Below, one piece after another: positions 44,314 to 47,739 of a DNA stretch of 47,739 nucleotides. The position numbers and the translations under genes are program-made. A model generated the notes under the pieces. That model ran no database searches. It was not told where the DNA came from and saw only the letters and a program-made list of their open reading frames with translations. This DNA comes from an uncultured Prevotella sp. (GTDB taxonomy: Bacteria > Bacteroidota > Bacteroidia > Bacteroidales > Bacteroidaceae), in NCBI GenBank assembly GCA_938028745.1, contig CALIZL010000012.1, positions 1 to 47,739 on the forward strand, written 5' to 3'. Position 1 is the stretch's first letter, and each line of letters opens with the position of its first letter.

Positions 44314-46164
44314 GTGAAAGATTTCGAACTCGACAAAAGGCGATTGGTTATCGGTGGGGTGGCTATATTCATTGTAACAGTCTACCTTATCCGCCTTTTC
44401 ACGCTGCAATTGCTCAGCGACGACTACAAGAAAAACGCCGACAGTAACGCTTTTCTCAAAAAGATTGAGTACCCTTCGCGTGGTGCCATCATGGATAGGC
44501 ACGGGCGTTTGCTTGTTTATAACCAACCCGCATACGACATCATGGTGGTGATGAACGAAGAAAAGGGAAGGCTAGACACGATGGAATTTTGCAATGCCTT
44601 GGGCATTACCAAGGAGTATTTCATCAAACGCATGAACGATATCAAGGACCGCAACAAGAATCCGGGCTATTCGCGCTTTACCGAACAGGTGTTTATGAGT
44701 CAGCTCTCGGATAAAGAGTTCAGCGTTTTCCAAGAAAAGATATTCCGTTTCCCAGGTTTCTACGTTCAGAAACGCAGCATCCGACAATACCAATACCCCT
44801 ACGCCGCACACGTTTTGGGCGACGTGGCCGAGGTTTCCAAGAGCGATGTGGAGAACTCCGACTATTATCAACCAGGCGATTACATCGGAAAACTGGGCAT
44901 AGAGCGTAGCTACGAAGAGCAACTTCGCGGCGAAAAGGGCGTGCAGATACTTTTGCGCGACGCCCACGGACGTGTTCAGGGCAACTATCAAGACGGAAAA
45001 TTCGACCGCCGACCCGTGGCCGGCAAGAACCTGACATTGAGTATAGACATCAAATTGCAGGAACTTGGCGAACGTTTGCTCGAAGGAAAGATTGGTAGCA
45101 TTGTGGCAATCGAGCCGTCTACGGGCGAAGTGCTCTGCATGGTGTCGTCGCCAACCTACGACCCGCGCATCATGGTGGGCCGACAAAGGGGCAAAAACCA
45201 CCTCGCTCTTTCGCGAAACGTGTGGAAACCCTTGCTCAATCGTGCCATCATGGGGCAATATCCGCCTGGTTCTACATTCAAAACCACGCAAGGACTGACC
45301 TACATGACCGAGGGAATTATCGACGAACACACCCTCTATCCTTGCGCCCGTGGCTTTAACTACCGCGGTTTGCACGTGGGATGTCACCCACATGGCGCTC
45401 CCACCAACCTTGTTCAGGCCCTTTGTACCTCGTGCAACAGCTACTTTTGCTGGGGCTTATTCCACATGATTGGCAACCGCCGACGCTACCGCAACGTGCA
45501 AGAGGCTATGAACACATGGCGCGATTACATGGTAAGCATGGGCTTTGGCTACAAACTTGGCGTGGACTTGCCTGGCGAAAAGCGCGGACTGATACCCAAT
45601 GCCGCCTTTTACGACAAGGCATATAAAGGTTCGTGGAACGGACTTACCGTCATCTCCATTTCCATTGGGCAGGGCGAGGTGAACCTAACGCCACTACAAA
45701 TAGCCAATCTTAGCGCAACAATAGCCAACCGCGGCTATTATTATGTGCCTCATGTGGTGCGTAAAGTGCAGGGCGAACAGCTGGATACGCTTTATCGGCG
45801 CAAGCATTACACCAAGGCCAGCCGCAAAGCTTACGAATATGTGGTGCAAGGCATGCGCGCATCTGTGGTAGGCGGCACATGCCATGCGGCCAACAGGGCC
45901 GACTACTTGGTGTGCGGTAAAACGGGTACGGCGCAAAACCGCGGTCAAGACCACTCCGTTTTCATGGGCTTTGCGCCTATGGACAACCCCAAGATAGCCA
46001 TTGCCGTGTACGTTGAAAACGGCGGATTTGGCGCCACTTACGGCGTGCCCATCGGCTCGCTGATGATGGAACAGTACATCAACGGAAAGCTTTCGCCCAT
46101 GTCTGAGGCGCAGGCAAGTGTTTACCAAAGCAGAAGGATAGCGTATGGCAAGAGCAACAGATAG
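44314..46164 (+). CDS. mrdA: Penicillin-binding protein 2 (class B, MrdA)
   Basis: This 616-residue monofunctional transpeptidase cross-links elongation peptidoglycan. It starts with GTG at 44314, preceded by GGGAGGGG, an unusually good ribosome site for this group. A transmembrane helix at about residues 12-30 is followed by the PBP dimerisation region (RGAIMDRHGRLLVYN). The transpeptidase has the SxxK nucleophile S320 (GSTFK), SxN at S373 (SCN) and KTG at K536 (KTGTAQN). rodA overlaps its end by 20 nt. Confidence 0.96.
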   Translation: MKDFELDKRRLVIGGVAIFIVTVYLIRLFTLQLLSDDYKKNADSNAFLKKIEYPSRGAIMDRHGRLLVYNQPAYDIMVVMNEEKGRLDTMEFCNALGITKEYFIKRMNDIKDRNKNPGYSRFTEQVFMSQLSDKEFSVFQEKIFRFPGFYVQKRSIRQYQYPYAAHVLGDVAEVSKSDVENSDYYQPGDYIGKLGIERSYEEQLRGEKGVQILLRDAHGRVQGNYQDGKFDRRPVAGKNLTLSIDIKLQELGERLLEGKIGSIVAIEPSTGEVLCMVSSPTYDPRIMVGRQRGKNHLALSRNVWKPLLNRAIMGQYPPGSTFKTTQGLTYMTEGIIDEHTLYPCARGFNYRGLHVGCHPHGAPTNLVQALCTSCNSYFCWGLFHMIGNRRRYRNVQEAMNTWRDYMVSMGFGYKLGVDLPGEKRGLIPNAAFYDKAYKGSWNGLTVISISIGQGEVNLTPLQIANLSATIANRGYYYVPHVVRKVQGEQLDTLYRRKHYTKASRKAYEYVVQGMRASVVGGTCHAANRADYLVCGKTGTAQNRGQDHSVFMGFAPMDNPKIAIAVYVENGGFGATYGVPIGSLMMEQYINGKLSPMSEAQASVYQSRRIAYGKSNR

Positions 46165-47617
46165 GCAACCCAGCATGCTTGGGTCGTTAGATTGGTGGAC
46201 GATTGGCATCTACCTCGCGCTCCTAACCTTTGGTTGGGTGAGCGTTTGCGGTGCCAGCTACACCTACGGCGACACCGATATATTTAGTCTCGACACGCGT
46301 TCGGGCATGCAAATCGTGTGGATTGGCACGTCAATCTGCCTTGGTTTTGTGCTACTCACCCTCGACGACCACTTTTACGACACCTTCGCGTTCGTTATTT
46401 ATGGCGGCATGTTGCTGCTGCTCTTTGCCACAATCTTTAATCCGCACGAGATTAAGGGTTCGCGTTCGTGGCTCGTTTTGGGTCCCTTGCGCCTGCAACC
46501 AGCCGAGTTTGCCAAGTTTGCCACAGCCTTAGCCGTGGCCAAACTGATGAGTACTTACGGCTTTTCCCTGAACAATTGGAAAGATTTCGCCTCTGCCTGC
46601 CTCGTGGTTGTATTGCCGATGGTTTTCATTGTGGCGCAGAAAGAAACGGGTTCGGCCTTGGTTTACGTCTCGTTCTTCCTCATGTTCTATCGCGAAGGCA
46701 TGTCGGGCAGTTTCCTTTTCACGGGTGTGGCGATGGTGATCTACTTCGTTGTGGGCGTTAGGTTTGAAGAAGTGATGCTTTGGGAAACGCCAACGTCGCT
46801 CGGTCGTTTTACCGTTTTGCTCCTTGTTCAGCTGTTTACGGCTGGCATGGTGCGCAGTTACACCAACGATCGCGGCCGAACAACGCGCCTCGTTGCGCTT
46901 GGAATACTCTTCACGGGTGTCTGTCTGCTCGTGTCTAAGTACATTGTGGCTTTCGATGTAACCATCGTGCAGCTTGTGTTGACAGCTGCCCTGGTGTGTT
47001 GGCTTCTTTACCGTTGGCTCAGCGCGCGCATTCGCAACTATTTTTACGTGGCACTCTTTGCCGTAGGCTCGGTGATGTTCTTCTATTCGGTAGACTATGT
47101 GCTTAACGAAGTGATGGAACCTCACCAACGAGTGCGCATCAACGTGTTGCTAGGACTGGAAGAAGACCTTGCCGGTGCTGGCTACAACGTGCACCAAAGC
47201 GAGATAGCCATTGGGTCGGGTGGACTTAAAGGGAAGGGCTTTCTTAACGGAACGCAAACCAAATTGAAGTTCGTGCCAGAGCAAGACACCGACTTTATTT
47301 TCTGCACCGTAGGCGAAGAAGAGGGCTTTCTGGGTTCGGCTGCCGTGCTATTGCTTTTCCTTGCACTGATATTACGACTCATCAAGTTGGCCGAACGGCA
47401 ACCATTTAAGTTCGGCCGCATATATGGTTATTGCGTGTTGAGCGTGTTTCTATTCCACCTTTTCATCAATGTGGGCATGGTATTGGGTCTTACTCCCGTT
47501 ATCGGCATCCCCTTACCGTTTTTTAGTTATGGCGGTTCCAGCTTGTGGGGCTTTACACTTTTGCTCTTTATCTTTTTGCGAATAGACGCCAGTCGCAACA
47601 AGTCGCGAAGGCAATAA
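46145..47617 (+). CDS. rodA: Peptidoglycan glycosyltransferase RodA
   Basis: This 490-residue SEDS-family polymerase partners PBP2. Multiple transmembrane helices begin at about residue 18. The family core is seen in GSRSWLVLGPLRLQPAEFAKFA (near 102-123), VAQKETGSALVY (near 160) and the C-terminal FVPEQDTDFIFCTVGEEEGFLG and GIPLPFFSYGGSS. At 490 residues it is longer than E. coli RodA (370), with extra helices in the middle, which I recall as normal for Bacteroidetes. The ATG lies 20 nt inside mrdA, implying translational coupling. Confidence 0.95.
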   Translation: MARATDRQPSMLGSLDWWTIGIYLALLTFGWVSVCGASYTYGDTDIFSLDTRSGMQIVWIGTSICLGFVLLTLDDHFYDTFAFVIYGGMLLLLFATIFNPHEIKGSRSWLVLGPLRLQPAEFAKFATALAVAKLMSTYGFSLNNWKDFASACLVVVLPMVFIVAQKETGSALVYVSFFLMFYREGMSGSFLFTGVAMVIYFVVGVRFEEVMLWETPTSLGRFTVLLLVQLFTAGMVRSYTNDRGRTTRLVALGILFTGVCLLVSKYIVAFDVTIVQLVLTAALVCWLLYRWLSARIRNYFYVALFAVGSVMFFYSVDYVLNEVMEPHQRVRINVLLGLEEDLAGAGYNVHQSEIAIGSGGLKGKGFLNGTQTKLKFVPEQDTDFIFCTVGEEEGFLGSAAVLLLFLALILRLIKLAERQPFKFGRIYGYCVLSVFLFHLFINVGMVLGLTPVIGIPLPFFSYGGSSLWGFTLLLFIFLRIDASRNKSRRQ

Positions 47618-47635
47618 ACCATTTCGCCTCGTGTA

Positions 47636-47739
47636 TTAAGGCATGTTCTGAAAATCCCTCGCAAAGGTTTAGTTCTTGTTCCTCGTATTGCTCTTCACTG
47701 TCTTTTTGCTTTTATCTGGCATCTTTTGCTTTCTCTTTC
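47636..47739 (+). repeat. MITE-like repeat, family A copy 2, cut by the window end
   Basis: From TTAAGGCATGTTCTGAAAAT onward it matches 16988-17093 with few differences, running off the edge. It begins 18 nt after the rodA stop. Confidence 0.75.

Overview
The window comes from a Bacteroidales bacterium, most likely Prevotellaceae. Several genes are preceded by the Bacteroidetes promoter pattern (TTG or TTTG about 19-22 bases before TAnnTTTG), Shine-Dalgarno sites are mostly absent, and the gene content fits: type IX secretion (T9SS) factors PorX and PorW/SprE, proteins with a T9SS-type C-terminal domain, DUF4954, DUF4251 and a Bacteroidetes-style mreBCD-mrdA-rodA cluster. The genus cannot be fixed from the sequence alone.

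Layout. Positions 1-904 hold a broken start of a TonB-receptor-like gene and a small secreted Cys/His protein. Next come dnaE (1153-4860) and trxA (5106-5420). Positions 5791-15142 hold the most unusual block: two tandem cassettes about 4.8 kb apart. Each has a promoter, a conserved ~300-nt leader with a predicted hairpin, a ~1,250-residue exported protein with a T9SS-like C-terminal domain, a 57-residue acidic small protein, a terminator hairpin and a ~200-bp palindromic repeat. A leftward block follows: class I fumarase, then hflX-DUF4954-M16 protease. Positions 23.4-25.2 kb are a gene-free repeat island. Two small leftward genes (one a DUF4251 lipoprotein) precede a rightward heterodimeric ABC transporter pair (27126-30630). 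A leftward run encodes a metal-type ABC permease, PorW, PorX and TsaE (37232-30958). Another leftward pair is aroA and a small membrane protein. A second repeat island (39.7-40.7 kb) precedes a single-domain IMP cyclohydrolase and the rod-shape cluster mreB-mreC-mreD-mrdA-rodA (41760-47617).

How the genes fit together. PorW and PorX belong to T9SS assembly or its control, and the two large duplicated proteins look like T9SS cargo, so the window holds both machinery and probable substrates. The mre/mrd/rod genes build the lateral wall. Repeats are unusually dense: two related MITE-like families, a ~520-bp repeat present in two opposite orientations, two unrelated minisatellites that both have an exact 66-bp period, a 22-bp array, and a segment with 17 CTAG tetranucleotides in 157 bp.

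Limits. All family assignments come from reading motifs by eye. No database search, folding or alignment program was run, and identity statements rest on hand alignment of the quoted stretches.
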